Shown: positions 1-9,338, counted from the stretch's first letter. The stretch: 64,000 nucleotides of DNA from Martinezella tropici (GCF_008370325.1 NZ_VNIP01000001.1:536085-600084), one strand, 5' to 3'. Numbers and translations: made by a program. The notes: generated by a model from the letters alone, not told the origin.

Positions 1-1
1 G

Positions 2-1057
2 CAGACGAAGGAGATGGAGAAGGATTCGGTCAAGTCGGTTCTGAAGACCGCCGAGATCGAACTCGCCCTCGGCAAGATCGTTTCCACCCGCCTGCTCGGC
101 GCCCATCAGGAGCTTGCCTTCCGTGTCGGCAAGATGCGCAAGAAATTCGCGACGCAATACGGCTTCGTCGTGCCTGAAATCAAGGTGATCGACGACATGG
201 CGATCGCCGACAAATCATATCAGATCCGCATCCACGGCACGACGATCGCCTCCAACATGCTGCGCGTCGGCGAAGTGCTCGTTGTCACCGGCTCGGGTCG
301 CAAGCCGACCGTACCCGGGGACGAGATTCGCGAACCCGCTTTCGGCATGCCCGCCGTTTCCGTTCTCGAGGCCTTCACCGATGATCTGAAGCGCGAGGGC
401 TTCCAGCCGATCGACAACGTGTCCGTCGTGCTCACCCATATGAGCGAAGTCATTCGCAACAACTTGCCGGCACTGCTGTCCTATAAGGACGTGAAGATCC
501 TGATCGAGCGTCTCGATCCCGAATATAAGAAGCTCGCCGACGAGATCTGCTCGTCGCACATGTCCTATTCCGGCCTGCAGGCGGTGCTGAAGCTGCTGCT
601 CGCCGAGCGTGTCTCGATCCGCAACCTGCATCTCATCCTTGAAGCGGTCGCCGAACTCGCGCCGCATGTGCGCAAGACGGAACAGATCGTCGAACACGTG
701 CGCGTCCGCATGGCACAGCAGCTCTGCGGCGACCTGGCCGACAATGGCGTGCTGCGCGTCCTGCGTCTTGGCAGCAAATGGGACCTGATCTTCCATCAGG
801 CGCTGAAGCGCGACCAGAAGGGCGAGATCGTCGAATTCGACATCGATCCGCGCAGCCTGGAGGAATTCAGCGAGCAGGCGGGCAAAGTTATCCGTGAATA
901 CATGGATCGCGGCATGCCCTTCGTTCTTGTCACATCGCCGGAAACGCGCTCCTATGTGCGCATGATCATCGAACGCCTGTTCGCGACCCTTCCGGTCCTG
1001 TCGCATGTGGAGCTGGCCAAGGGGATCGAGATCAAGATTCTAGGTTCGATTTCATGA
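2..1057 (+). CDS. flhA: Flagellar export gate protein FlhA, C-terminal part
   Basis: FlhA forms the export-gate ring of the flagellar type III secretion system in the inner membrane, and its cytosolic domain docks chaperone-substrate complexes. Only about 350 C-terminal residues are here. The reading frame is open to the left edge, so the gene is cut by the window and the methionine at 14 is internal. The visible part is soluble and without membrane helices, as expected for the FlhA cytosolic domain (the intact family is about 690 residues). Its stop overlaps the fliR start as ATGA, which indicates translational coupling in one flagellar operon. Confidence 0.93.
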   Translation, partial: QTKEMEKDSVKSVLKTAEIELALGKIVSTRLLGAHQELAFRVGKMRKKFATQYGFVVPEIKVIDDMAIADKSYQIRIHGTTIASNMLRVGEVLVVTGSGRKPTVPGDEIREPAFGMPAVSVLEAFTDDLKREGFQPIDNVSVVLTHMSEVIRNNLPALLSYKDVKILIERLDPEYKKLADEICSSHMSYSGLQAVLKLLLAERVSIRNLHLILEAVAELAPHVRKTEQIVEHVRVRMAQQLCGDLADNGVLRVLRLGSKWDLIFHQALKRDQKGEIVEFDIDPRSLEEFSEQAGKVIREYMDRGMPFVLVTSPETRSYVRMIIERLFATLPVLSHVELAKGIEIKILGSIS

Positions 1058-1806
1058 TAACAGACCCGCAGGGGACCATTCTGGCGCTGTTCGTCGCCTT
1101 CTGCCGCATCGGCGGCTGCATGATGGTCCTCCCGGGATTTTCATCGGGTCGTATCCCGACGCAGATCAGGCTGCTTCTTTCCGTGGCCCTGTCGATGGCG
1201 ATTTTGCCGTTGCTCTGGAACACGATCTATCCTCAGGTGTCGAAGGGCGACGCGAGCTTCATCGGCCTCATCTTCACTGAAACGGTCATCGGGTTGATGT
1301 ATGGCATGATGGCGCGGATCTATACGCTGGGCCTGCAATTCGCCGGCGCGAGCATATCGATGCTGATCGGCTTCAACGCACCCGGCGGTGCCGATATCGT
1401 CGAGGAATCAAGCGAGACGTCGCTCACGAGCCTCATCAGCTTTTGCGGGCTGATGATGCTCTTCATCCTCGATTTTCATCACTATATCCTGCAGGCGCTG
1501 GTCGATTCCTATTCCGTCGTACCTCTCGGCGGTCATATCGAGCCGCGTGCCGCTTTGATCTCGATCACGGATACGCTGGAAACCACCTTCTTCATCATGC
1601 TGCGGCTGGCGAGCCCCTTCCTGCTCTATGGCCTGATGTTCCAGATTTCGATCGGCTTCATCAACAAGCTCGCGCCGCAGATTCCGATCTATTTCATTTC
1701 CACGCCATATCTGCTGATGGGAGGGCTGTTCATGCTCTATCTCAGCATCGCGGCATTGGTCAGCCAGTTTTCCAGTGCGTTTCTCACGGTCTTCAATGGG
1801 CATTAG
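1054..1806 (+). CDS. fliR: Flagellar biosynthesis protein FliR
   Basis: FliR is an inner-membrane component of the flagellar type III export gate, together with FliP and FliQ. The 250-residue product matches the family's usual length, is strongly hydrophobic throughout with several membrane segments, and carries the conserved [14 protein letters not shown] stretch near residue 208, which corresponds to the NRLAPQ motif of FliR. It starts inside the flhA stop (ATGA overlap). No other start competes. Confidence 0.95.
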   Translation: MITDPQGTILALFVAFCRIGGCMMVLPGFSSGRIPTQIRLLLSVALSMAILPLLWNTIYPQVSKGDASFIGLIFTETVIGLMYGMMARIYTLGLQFAGASISMLIGFNAPGGADIVEESSETSLTSLISFCGLMMLFILDFHHYILQALVDSYSVVPLGGHIEPRAALISITDTLETTFFIMLRLASPFLLYGLMFQISIGFINKLAPQIPIYFISTPYLLMGGLFMLYLSIAALVSQFSSAFLTVFNGH

Positions 1807-1872
1807 CCCACCAAGTGGACGAGGCCTGATTCGGGCAGAGCCGGCAAAATGCAGCCGGCGGGTAGGTAGACG

Positions 1873-2292
1873 ATGGCGGAAAAAAACCGGTCTGAAAAAC
1901 TGAAGCGCCTGATCGCGGTGCAACGCCACCTGGAGCGGATAGCGGAAAACGAGCTGGCCGATACGACCCGTCAGCGCGCGGAGGTCACCGAATCGATGGA
2001 GCGGGTCATGGTGGCGATCGGCTCGATCGATCCCGTGCATATGGCATTCTCGATCCACTATGCCGAGCGTTACGGCCGTCTGATGATCCGGGATCAGCAG
2101 CTGGAAAGCATCCAGACGCTCATCCAGATGAAGGTCCAGCAGGAGCGCACCAAGGCCGACCGGCTCGAAGAGCACATGCAGGATGCCCGCGAGCTCGAAA
2201 TGCGAGAGGCCGAGGACAATGCGGTCTACGACATCATCGATCAGCGCTTCGCAGCCGCAACGCCAGCCTCCAGCAAGGTTCAAAAACCATAA
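1873..2292 (+). CDS. Small coiled-coil flagellar protein, FliJ-like
   Basis: A 139-residue highly charged helical protein rich in Glu, Arg, Gln and Lys with no signal peptide or membrane segment. Long predicted coiled coil runs through residues 5-45 and 75-125. Its size, composition and place just after fliR fit a FliJ-type export chaperone or escort protein, but I see no diagnostic motif, so the function is inferred from context. It starts 66 bases after fliR, behind a purine-rich GGTAGGTAG, in the same direction as the rest of the cluster. It could instead be a rhizobia-specific flagellar protein of unknown role. Confidence 0.7.
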   Translation: MAEKNRSEKLKRLIAVQRHLERIAENELADTTRQRAEVTESMERVMVAIGSIDPVHMAFSIHYAERYGRLMIRDQQLESIQTLIQMKVQQERTKADRLEEHMQDARELEMREAEDNAVYDIIDQRFAAATPASSKVQKP

Positions 2293-2421
2293 TCGCCGCG
2301 ATCATGGAACAGGATGCGCATCGTTGGGTTGCCGGCCTGTTCTGAAGTTTTGATTCGGTGCCCTGATTCGATTGCCGCCCTGCGCGGCTTCAGGGTGTGC
2401 GATAGCAGAAGGAGACGTGAC

Positions 2422-3018
2422 GTGGCTATTTCGCCTCCGAGTGATTTGGTCCTCGATGTCGTCAAGGCCGCCAATCCGGCCGATGTCGAGGCCGCGCAGG
2501 CCAAGCTTGCCGCCAACCGGGCCGCTTTTGCCGCCACCAGCCTCGCCGAGAACGGCAACGGCTTCGGCGCGACGGTGGATGCGATGAACAGCGCGGCCAC
2601 CCAGGCAGGCCTCGCCAATGCCAACACGCATGTGGCGGGAACGAAGGTGCCGCAGCCCTATCGCAAGTTCGAGGCCATGGTGCTGCAGATTTTCGTGAAG
2701 AACATGCTGCCGAGCAGCGAGACGCTCTATGGCAAGGGTTCGGCCGGCGAGATCTGGAAAGGCATGATGGCCGAGCAGCTGGGCAATACGCTCGCCAAGA
2801 ACGGCGGCGTTGGCATTGCCGAAAAGATGTATCAGGAACAGGTCGACAAGATGCGCAACACCGGCGCCGTCCATGCCGCGACCGATGAAAACGACAAGAA
2901 AATGGCTCTGAGCGCGATTACCGATTTTCAGCGCAAAGCGCTCGCCGCCGCGGATGCCGATAATGACGGCAATGCCAGCATCACCAATCAGAATAATTTG
3001 ACGTCCCAGAAAGCATGA
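2422..3018 (+). CDS. FlgJ-like rod-binding protein
   Basis: A 198-residue protein containing the rod-binding domain found in the N-terminal half of FlgJ (roughly residues 75-145, around KFEAMVLQIFVKNMLP and the later GGVGIAEKMYQEQ). In enteric FlgJ this domain caps or scaffolds rod assembly in the periplasm. The muramidase domain of enteric FlgJ is absent, as is usual in alphaproteobacteria. The GTG at 2422 is chosen because AAGGAG lies 7 bases before it and the upstream in-frame residues look non-coding. The stop overlaps the next gene as ATGA. Confidence 0.8.
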   Translation: MAISPPSDLVLDVVKAANPADVEAAQAKLAANRAAFAATSLAENGNGFGATVDAMNSAATQAGLANANTHVAGTKVPQPYRKFEAMVLQIFVKNMLPSSETLYGKGSAGEIWKGMMAEQLGNTLAKNGGVGIAEKMYQEQVDKMRNTGAVHAATDENDKKMALSAITDFQRKALAAADADNDGNASITNQNNLTSQKA

Positions 3019-3401
3019 GCGAGGTAGCAAACATGGAAATGATGTCGCAGGACTATCGGATCAAGTCTGTCCTTGGCCGCCTGGAGATGATTATCGACAA
3101 TGAGAACAACCGGATCGGCACCGACCCGGAATTCGATCTCAAGGTATCGAATGCTCACAAGAGCCGTTGCCTCTATGAATTGTCGATGCTGTTTCGCGAT
3201 ACCGATCCGGCCGATCTTGCCGCCACCCATATCGGGCAGCTGCACGATCTGAAGAAAAAGCTGGTTCTGAACGCCCGCCGGGTCGAGGCTCACCTCGAGG
3301 CCGTGCGCGCCGTTGCCGACATTCTGAAGAATGCGGTGCAGAATGCCGATGCGGACGGCACCTATTCGCAGGAGCAATTCCGCGTCCGTGAGGCCGGATG
3401 A
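3015..3401 (+). CDS. FlgN-like flagellar chaperone candidate
   Basis: A 128-residue soluble, mostly helical protein. FlgN-family chaperones bind the hook-associated proteins FlgK and FlgL before export and are typically about 140 residues. Size, helical character and position (overlapping the FlgJ-like gene by ATGA, in the flagellar operon) fit this, although sequence signatures for the family are weak by eye. Methionines at codons 8 and 10 offer alternative starts, but the overlap with the previous stop favours the start given. Confidence 0.65.
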   Translation: MSEVANMEMMSQDYRIKSVLGRLEMIIDNENNRIGTDPEFDLKVSNAHKSRCLYELSMLFRDTDPADLAATHIGQLHDLKKKLVLNARRVEAHLEAVRAVADILKNAVQNADADGTYSQEQFRVREAG

Positions 3402-3925
3402 TCAAGCTCGCTCTCACCGGCCTGTGGGTCTGCGCCGTGACATTGGCCTCGGTCTATTTCTCGGTGCAGGTGGCGACAGCGCCCGCAATCAGTCCTGACG
3501 ACGCCAAGAAGGCGCAGCAGGAACTGATCAAGGGCGAATCGATCAATGTCCCCGTCATCGCCAATGGCCAGGTGACCGGCTACTTCCTGACCCGCATCTC
3601 CTTCATGATGGAGAAGGGCAAGGCGAATGCGCTTCAGATACCCCTGCCGGAACTGACGACGGATGAGCTCTTTTCGCTGCTGATCGGCAACAAGGTGATC
3701 GACATTGCGCACACGCAGAACTTTGACGTCGCCGCCTTCCGCAGCGACCTGAAGAAGCGGATGAACGAGCGGCTCGGCGGCGATTATGTCGCCGACGTGC
3801 TGATCGAACAGCTCGATTATCTCTCCAAGGAAGAAACCCATGGCGGGGAGAGCATCGGCAAGAAAACGGTCAAGCCCGTCAAGATCGTGCAGGATGCGGC
3901 GAAGGATAAGGTGCCGCTGGAGTAA
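3398..3925 (+). CDS. Membrane-anchored protein at the end of the flagellar operon
   Basis: A 175-residue protein with one N-terminal hydrophobic segment (residues 4-24), probably a membrane anchor or uncleaved signal, followed by a hydrophilic domain with a Lys-rich tail. I do not recognise a named family. The topology (short N-terminus, single membrane helix, periplasmic domain) is like that of FliL, but I see no convincing FliL motif. It overlaps the preceding gene by ATGA and is the last gene of the flagellar run; a GC-rich hairpin lies 47 bases downstream. A motility-related role is inferred from position only. Confidence 0.65.
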   Translation: MIKLALTGLWVCAVTLASVYFSVQVATAPAISPDDAKKAQQELIKGESINVPVIANGQVTGYFLTRISFMMEKGKANALQIPLPELTTDELFSLLIGNKVIDIAHTQNFDVAAFRSDLKKRMNERLGGDYVADVLIEQLDYLSKEETHGGESIGKKTVKPVKIVQDAAKDKVPLE

Positions 3926-3971
3926 TGATGTCCTGGCTCCGCGCGATACCACTCCATTCCAAGGCGGCAAA

Positions 3972-3989
3972 GCCGGGCTCCGGCCCGGC
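3972..3989 (+). terminator. Hairpin after the flagellar operon
   Basis: A perfect 7-bp stem GCCGGGC/GCCCGGC closes a TCCG tetraloop 47 bases after the last flagellar gene. No T-run follows, so it may be an mRNA 3' stabiliser or a factor-dependent end rather than an intrinsic terminator. Confidence 0.5.
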
Positions 3990-4118
3990 GATACATTAAT
4001 GAATCCTTGATGGTTTCCGATAAATCCCACTTTCCATCCTAACGGAACGTTGGATTTATCTTGTTATAAACACCTCCCAGTGACGCCTCAGTCGCCGCAC
4101 CGATAAACGGTGGGGCGC

Positions 4119-5018
4119 ATGAGCCTTGTTATTCCCGGCATCATGCGCATGCGCGATCTCGGGCAGGAGGTTGTTGGATTGAACCAGGTTGCCGATTTTG
4201 CCGTCGTCGCGTCACGCCGCAGGATCTTCGATCTGCCGGTCTGCGATCTCGATTGGGATAATGCCCTGACCTTCGTCAATGAGCTCGCATCCCTGCCGGT
4301 CGGCCAGACCTCGATCGCCTTCGTCAACGCCCACAATATGCTGGTCATGCTGCGCGATGACAGCTATCGCTATGTTCTTGAGCAAAATCTGGTGCTTCCC
4401 GATGGTGTCGGCCTCGATATCGCCTCGCGCGTCGCTCATGGCGAGCCATTCCCGGCGAACTTGAACGGCACGGATTTCGTGCCCGCGCTTTTGACCTTCA
4501 TGGAGCGGACGAAGCGGATCGGCCTGCTGGGCGGCAAGCGCTCGGTTGTCGAAGATGCGGCGGAGAAATTTCGCCGGCATGCGCCGTGGCACGAGTACAT
4601 TGTCGTTTCCGATGGCTTCTTCGATCCCGCGAGAAGCAACGCCGTTGCCGCGGAAATCGGCCGGCAGAAGATCGATGTGCTGATCGTCGGCATGGGAACG
4701 CCTTTGCAGGAAAAATGGGTGGCCGAGCATGTCGGGCCGCAGCACGCTCGATTGGTGCTGACCGTTGGCGCCTTGTTCGATTTTGTGTCCGGAACGGTGC
4801 CGCGGGCCCCCAGGCTTGTGCGCGCGATGCGCAGCGAGTGGTTGTTCCGCCTGGCTCTTGAGCCGGGCAGGCTGTGGCGGCGCTATATTTTAGGCGTACC
4901 GCTCTTCCTCTATCAGGTCATCAGGCATCAGTTCGGCCGCAAGGAGCGCGTCCTTCGCGCGGAACCGCAACAGCTGCCGCAGCGGCGTATCGCCTCGCCG
5001 GATAAATTGGCAAGTTAG
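4119..5018 (+). CDS. WecG/TagA/CpsF family glycosyltransferase
   Basis: A GT26-type glycosyltransferase that transfers a sugar, typically N-acetylmannosamine(uronate), to a lipid-linked acceptor in surface-polysaccharide synthesis at the inner membrane. Family landmarks are visible: FVNAHNMLVML, then LPDGVGLDIASR with the catalytic-type Asp, NGTDFVPALL, the glycine-rich IGLLGGKRSVVEDAA, and VGMGTPLQEKW. A hydrophobic, basic C-terminus suggests membrane association. The start is uncertain: ATG 4119 is given, but a perfect AGGAGG at 4165-4170 sits 8 bases before an in-frame TTG at 4179, which would give a 279-residue protein starting just before the conserved domain. The next gene is also a polysaccharide gene. 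The acceptor and donor cannot be read from sequence. Confidence 0.85.
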   Translation: MSLVIPGIMRMRDLGQEVVGLNQVADFAVVASRRRIFDLPVCDLDWDNALTFVNELASLPVGQTSIAFVNAHNMLVMLRDDSYRYVLEQNLVLPDGVGLDIASRVAHGEPFPANLNGTDFVPALLTFMERTKRIGLLGGKRSVVEDAAEKFRRHAPWHEYIVVSDGFFDPARSNAVAAEIGRQKIDVLIVGMGTPLQEKWVAEHVGPQHARLVLTVGALFDFVSGTVPRAPRLVRAMRSEWLFRLALEPGRLWRRYILGVPLFLYQVIRHQFGRKERVLRAEPQQLPQRRIASPDKLAS

Positions 5019-5071
5019 GGCAATTTCAGGAAAAATGCCGAGCCGCTCTTGTATTCACGGGCGCGGCGTTA

Positions 5072-5100
5072 ACTCTTTCTTTGGCATGAAAGTTTAGAGT
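5072..5100. promoter_or_regulatory. Inverted repeat upstream of the chain-length gene
   Basis: ACTCT and AGAGT flank an inner CTTT/AAAG pair, forming a nested inverted repeat about 50 bases before the ATG at 5150. It could be an operator or a leader hairpin for the polysaccharide gene. No known regulator motif is recognised. Confidence 0.35.
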
Positions 5101-5149
5101 GGGTTAACCATTGCATTGGTCTCCGACCATGTGCGCGAGATAGCCCGCC

Positions 5150-7075
5150 ATGTTTGAAAGCAAAGCCAGGCCCGGATTTTACCGAGACGATGCGGAAACC
5201 TTCGAGGTGCCGCGGGGGCCGGGCAGGCACGTTTCTCCCCGTCGCGGCGAAGATGGCTTGCGCCGCACAGCCCATTTGCGAGCCGCCAATTCCGACGACC
5301 CGCGAGATACGGAGCTGCGCGCCATTCTGCGCAGGGCGCTGGATGGCGATCCCTATCCGGTCTCGGGGCGAAGCGGACCGATGGGCGCGGGGCTGTCGGA
5401 CTATCGGCCCGCCGGATACGTCCAAGGCACTCCGCCGTTCCGCCACGCAGAGCGCGAGCAAATGCGGGAACCGGCATCGGAGCCCGTGCCCGATCTGCTG
5501 GAATTCGTGCCCGACCTGCTCGAAGGAGTGACGGGACTTCCCGCGCAGACTGCGATCTCCAATCTCGCCGAGCATAGGCCGCCTGCCGGCCGCTGGTCTC
5601 TCGGTATCCGCTCTCTCGGTTTCGTCATTGCAATCGCCTTGGCGGGAGCGGCCATCCCGACGATGCTCGCATCGCCGCCGCTCTATATGTCGCAAGCTGT
5701 CCTGCATGCGGAAGGCGAGGGCAGCGGGCGCCGGACATTGCTCGACGTCGCGGCGAAACGTGCTGTCGCGCCGTCCGTGCTGTCCGATATCGTCGCCAGG
5801 ATGAAGCTCGATCGCGATCCGGAATTTACCGGCAGCCGGGCGGGTGCTCTCGGCATTGCCGTCGAGCTCCTATCCGGCAGCGGCAACGCCTCCGATGCAC
5901 CCTCGCGCGCCCAGGCGACCCTTCGCAAGGGCATTGCCATCGGCATCGATGGCCAGACGGGTCTGTTGCGCTTGAGCGTGACCAGCGGCGATCCCGCCAG
6001 ATCGGCCGATATTGCCAATCGCCTCGCTGTCGCCACCCTGTATGATGCCGCCGTCGCAAAGGCGGCTGGCACCTCGCTCGGAGTCGAAACGGCAGCCGAT
6101 CGCAGCCGCAAGGAATTCGATCGTGCATCGGCGGCTCTGGCCGAGTTCAAGGCGCACTACGGCGAGGACAAGATCGCAGCCTCGTTGGTGCTCCAGCAGC
6201 AGCGTCAGCAGTTGGACAGCGAAATAAAGGCGGCCGGGCTGGCCTTGCGCGCCGCCAGATCTCGCTTCGCGTCGGTCAAGTCAGCCACGCCGGCCTCTGT
6301 GCTGAGTGGCACCTTGTCGGGCGATGTCGCATCCGCCGGGCTCGACGACCTGCGCAGCCGCTATAGTGCCGCCAAGACCCAGCTTTCCCAGCTTTCGACG
6401 CAGCTTGGCCCACGCCATCCCCGTTTGCTTGCGCAGCAAGCGACGGTCGACGATCTTGCCGCCAACATCCGCAGCCAACTGCAGCGACTTGCCGTCAGCA
6501 GCGATGCCGATGTGAAGGCGGCCCTCGAAAAGCAGACAGCTCTTTCGGCACGGATGACGGCCCTCAGCCAGAAGAACATCGATGTCGATGCCATCCGCCT
6601 TGCACAATTGCAGGATGCCGTGGCCGCCGCCCAGAGCCGCTATGAGGCCGATCAGCAGAATGCCGCATTGTCAGTGCCGGAAGCCAAACAGCCGCTGACG
6701 CTGATTTCGCAAGCCGTCGCATCGGCTCTACCGATAGACGATGATCTTGCGAGCAACCAGGCAATCGGTTTCGTGGCCGCCCTTGGCATGGCATTTGGCA
6801 CGGTGTTCCTGCGCAAGTGGCTGAGTGGTGCCGAAGCCGCGGAAGACCATATGGCTGACGACAGCGTCATGCCGGCCGTCCGTTCTTTCCATCAGGATAG
6901 CAATATATCGCTTCCGCCTTTGCCCGCTATCGCGGCTGAGCCGCCGCCGGCTACCCCCGCAATCGCAGGCCGGCTTGACGTTGCGGACGAGTGGGACCGC
7001 ATTCAGCGCGAGCTTGCGTCCTTGCGTGCCAAGGTCGAGATCTACGCGGTGCGCAGGCATCAGGACCGCGGCTGA
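5150..7075 (+). CDS. Wzz/GNVR-domain polysaccharide chain-length or export protein
   Basis: A 641-residue inner-membrane protein of the polysaccharide co-polymerase type. An unusual hydrophilic N-terminal region of about 150 residues, probably cytoplasmic and disordered, precedes the first membrane helix (about 155-177). A periplasmic section with long coiled coil (about 305-510) follows, then a second helix near 532-550 and a short cytoplasmic tail. Repeated Ala/Gln-rich helices and the QLSTQLGPRHPRLLAQQATV stretch are typical of GNVR/ExoP-type proteins. The C-terminal tyrosine-kinase domain of full-length ExoP is missing: there is no Walker A motif. It probably sets chain length or export of an exopolysaccharide made with the neighbouring glycosyltransferase. 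Confidence 0.8.
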   Translation: MFESKARPGFYRDDAETFEVPRGPGRHVSPRRGEDGLRRTAHLRAANSDDPRDTELRAILRRALDGDPYPVSGRSGPMGAGLSDYRPAGYVQGTPPFRHAEREQMREPASEPVPDLLEFVPDLLEGVTGLPAQTAISNLAEHRPPAGRWSLGIRSLGFVIAIALAGAAIPTMLASPPLYMSQAVLHAEGEGSGRRTLLDVAAKRAVAPSVLSDIVARMKLDRDPEFTGSRAGALGIAVELLSGSGNASDAPSRAQATLRKGIAIGIDGQTGLLRLSVTSGDPARSADIANRLAVATLYDAAVAKAAGTSLGVETAADRSRKEFDRASAALAEFKAHYGEDKIAASLVLQQQRQQLDSEIKAAGLALRAARSRFASVKSATPASVLSGTLSGDVASAGLDDLRSRYSAAKTQLSQLSTQLGPRHPRLLAQQATVDDLAANIRSQLQRLAVSSDADVKAALEKQTALSARMTALSQKNIDVDAIRLAQLQDAVAAAQSRYEADQQNAALSVPEAKQPLTLISQAVASALPIDDDLASNQAIGFVAALGMAFGTVFLRKWLSGAEAAEDHMADDSVMPAVRSFHQDSNISLPPLPAIAAEPPPATPAIAGRLDVADEWDRIQRELASLRAKVEIYAVRRHQDRG

Positions 7076-7192
7076 TCGCCCCATCGTTTTCCCTTGCAAT
7101 TACCGCTTTCAGACACCATAGGGCGTTAGCAGGCAATTATGCCGGGCCGATGGTCTGTAGATTGCCACCGAATTCATGATCGGGAGACGAGC

Positions 7193-8092
7193 GTGACGAC
7201 AGTGATCGACGGGAGACAAGCGGCGGCTTCGGTGATCGAGGCTGTGAAGGCTGCGGCGGCGGGACTTGAGGCTGAGGCCGGTGTGAAGACCGGGCTTGCG
7301 GTCGTCATCGTCGGTGACGATCCGGCCAGCCACGCCTATGTGAATTCCAAGAGTAAAATGGCCAAGGAATGCGGCTTCAACTCCATCCAGCACACCCTGC
7401 CGGCCGAGACGACGCAGGAAGAGCTGGCTGGCTTGGTGCAGTCGCTGAACGACGATCCGTCCATCCACGGCATCCTCGTACAGCTGCCGCTGCCAAAGCA
7501 TCTCAATTCCGATGCGATCATCCAGTCGATCAAGCCGGAGAAGGATGTCGACGGCCTGCATGTCGTCAATGCCGGCAAGCTGGCAACCGGCGATCTCGAA
7601 ACCGGGCTGATCTCCTGCACGCCAGCCGGCGCCATGCTGCTGGTACGTTCGATCCATGGTGGGGACCTGTCGGGTCTGAACGCTGTCGTCATCGGTCGTT
7701 CCAACCTGTTCGGCAAGCCGATGGCGCAATTGCTGCTTTCTGCCAATGCGACGATCACGACGGCGCATTCGCGCACGAAGGATCTCGCCTCCGTTGCACG
7801 CGGTGCCGATATTCTGGTGGCGGCCGTCGGCCGTCCGGAGATGGTCAAGGCGGATTGGGTGAAGCCCGGTGCCACCGTCATCGATGTCGGCATCAACCGG
7901 ATCGCGGCCCCTGAGCGCGGCGAGGGCAAGAGCCGGCTGGTGGGCGACGTCGCCTATGCGGAAGCCTCTGACGTTGCCGGAGCGATCACGCCGGTTCCGG
8001 GCGGTGTCGGCCCTATGACGATCGCCATGCTGATGGCCAATACCGTCATCGCAGCCCATCGTGCCGCAGGTAGAAAGCCGCCGAAATTCTAA
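7193..8092 (+). CDS. folD: Bifunctional methylenetetrahydrofolate dehydrogenase/cyclohydrolase FolD
   Basis: FolD interconverts 5,10-methylene-THF and 10-formyl-THF in cytosolic one-carbon metabolism (NADP dehydrogenase plus cyclohydrolase). The 299-residue product has the substrate-site region [13 protein letters not shown] with the catalytic-type Lys, the QLPLPKHL motif, the NADP-binding [13 protein letters not shown] segment and the C-terminal signature [14 protein letters not shown]. The GTG at 7193 is chosen: GGGAGA lies 5 bases upstream and family proteins begin close to this point. It converges with aglR, leaving a 22-base gap and no obvious terminator. Confidence 0.95.
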   Translation: MTTVIDGRQAAASVIEAVKAAAAGLEAEAGVKTGLAVVIVGDDPASHAYVNSKSKMAKECGFNSIQHTLPAETTQEELAGLVQSLNDDPSIHGILVQLPLPKHLNSDAIIQSIKPEKDVDGLHVVNAGKLATGDLETGLISCTPAGAMLLVRSIHGGDLSGLNAVVIGRSNLFGKPMAQLLLSANATITTAHSRTKDLASVARGADILVAAVGRPEMVKADWVKPGATVIDVGINRIAAPERGEGKSRLVGDVAYAEASDVAGAITPVPGGVGPMTIAMLMANTVIAAHRAAGRKPPKF

Positions 8093-8114
8093 GCCCAAAG
8101 TTCTAAGTGAGATG

Positions 8115-9146
8115 TCAGTCGGCCGGCGCAACGCCGGTCGAGGCGCGCACGATCAGCTCGGCCTTCCACAATTCCTGGGACGGAAACGTCTCCGTATGCT
8201 TGATTTCGCCGATCAGCCGTTCGGCGATGCGCACCCCCGCCGCGCGCAGCGACGAGCGGGTCGTCGTCAGCGGCACGGTGAAGCTTTCCGGCTTCAAAAG
8301 CGTCAGCACGTCGTCATGGGCGATGAGCGAAATATCCTCACCCAGCTTGAGCCCGGCTTGGTTGACGGCGCGAACGGCGCCGAGCGCCAGCACCGTACTG
8401 GAGCAGAGCACGGCGGTCGGACGCTTTTCCTTCTCCATCTGCAGGATGCGCTCCATGGCGAACAGACCCTGTTCGTCAGTCATCGGCGTATGGCTGGTGC
8501 AGGCCTCGTCGAGCGTAAGGCCGCGTTCGGCAAGGGCGGCTTCCATGCCGTTCTTCCGACGGATGGCGAAGTCAAGATAGATAGGGCCGTTCAACAGGGC
8601 GAAGCGCCGATGTCCGAGCTGCAGAAGCAGTTTCGTGGCATCGTAGAAGGCGGCTTCATTATCGAGGTCGAGAAAGGGATAGTCCGGCTCGGAGCCGATC
8701 GAGCGTCCGTGCACGAGGAACGGGATGGACAGCGTCTTCAGCATTTCCAGGCGCGGATCGTGGCCGCGCATGTAATTGACGAAGAGCGCGTCGACATTGC
8801 CGCTGGCCGCCAGCCGTCGTAACGCGCCGACCTCATCATTCGGATCCGCAGGCGTCAGCACGAAATGGAAGTCATGCCGCAGCGCTTCTTCTCCCAACCC
8901 CGTCAGGAACTCCGAGAAATGCACGTCCGAGGAGTTGCCGGGTGATGTCGGCATGACCAAGCCGATCGAGCCGGCCTTGCCGGTCGCAAGTCTTTGCGCT
9001 GCCTTATTGGGCCGGTAGCCGGTTTCCCGAACCGCTTTGAGAACACGCTCGCGAGTCTCGCGATTAACCTCCGGATATCCGTTCAATGCCCGGCTAACTG
9101 TCGTCTGCGACAGCCCGAGCATTTGCGATAGCTGCTTCAGATTCAC
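8115..9146 (-). CDS. aglR: LacI-family repressor of the alpha-glucoside operon, AglR
   Basis: A 343-residue transcription factor with an N-terminal LacI helix-turn-helix (LKQLSQMLGLSQTTVSRALNGYP without the last residue, residues 3-24) and the hinge RPNKAAQRLATGKAGSIGL, followed by a periplasmic-binding-type effector domain. It is transcribed away from aglEFGAK and should repress that operon, and probably itself, until an alpha-glucoside or derivative binds. The GTG at 9146 is chosen because GGAGGA lies 10 bases upstream and the HTH starts immediately. The frame remains open for about 1.4 kb further upstream, but that part overlaps the regulatory region and aglE antisense and is not coding. 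Confidence 0.92.
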   Translation of the reverse strand: MNLKQLSQMLGLSQTTVSRALNGYPEVNRETRERVLKAVRETGYRPNKAAQRLATGKAGSIGLVMPTSPGNSSDVHFSEFLTGLGEEALRHDFHFVLTPADPNDEVGALRRLAASGNVDALFVNYMRGHDPRLEMLKTLSIPFLVHGRSIGSEPDYPFLDLDNEAAFYDATKLLLQLGHRRFALLNGPIYLDFAIRRKNGMEAALAERGLTLDEACTSHTPMTDEQGLFAMERILQMEKEKRPTAVLCSSTVLALGAVRAVNQAGLKLGEDISLIAHDDVLTLLKPESFTVPLTTTRSSLRAAGVRIAERLIGEIKHTETFPSQELWKAELIVRASTGVAPAD

Positions 9147-9213
9147 GAATTTCGGCTCCTCCAATTCCCGACTGCTCGGCTGCCAGCACACCTCCCGAAT
9201 ATCGCTGACATCC

Positions 9214-9223
9214 AAAGCGCTTT
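9214..9223. promoter_or_regulatory. AglR operator copy 1
   Basis: A perfect 10-bp palindrome AAAGCGCTTT, 68 bases upstream of the aglR start. The central CG dyad is typical of LacI-family operators. Confidence 0.7.
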
Positions 9224-9328
9224 TAATATGTAGCAGGCGATGCGCCCGAGACAAGATAAATAGCAAAACATCGCCGCCTATTTTATGCTGCAACGCGGGA
9301 TATTCTATGAATATTAGCCAGAATTTGA

Positions 9329-9338
9329 AAAGCGCTTG
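9329..9338. promoter_or_regulatory. AglR operator copy 2, overlapping the aglE -35
   Basis: AAAGCGCTTG; its right arm is part of the CTTGAC -35 element, so bound repressor would block RNA polymerase directly. Confidence 0.7.

Noticed and set aside
5022..5050. Similarity of ATTTCAGGAAAAATGCCGAG to the repeat at 33072-33178
   Set aside because: Only a short, degenerate match; not enough to call a repeat copy.
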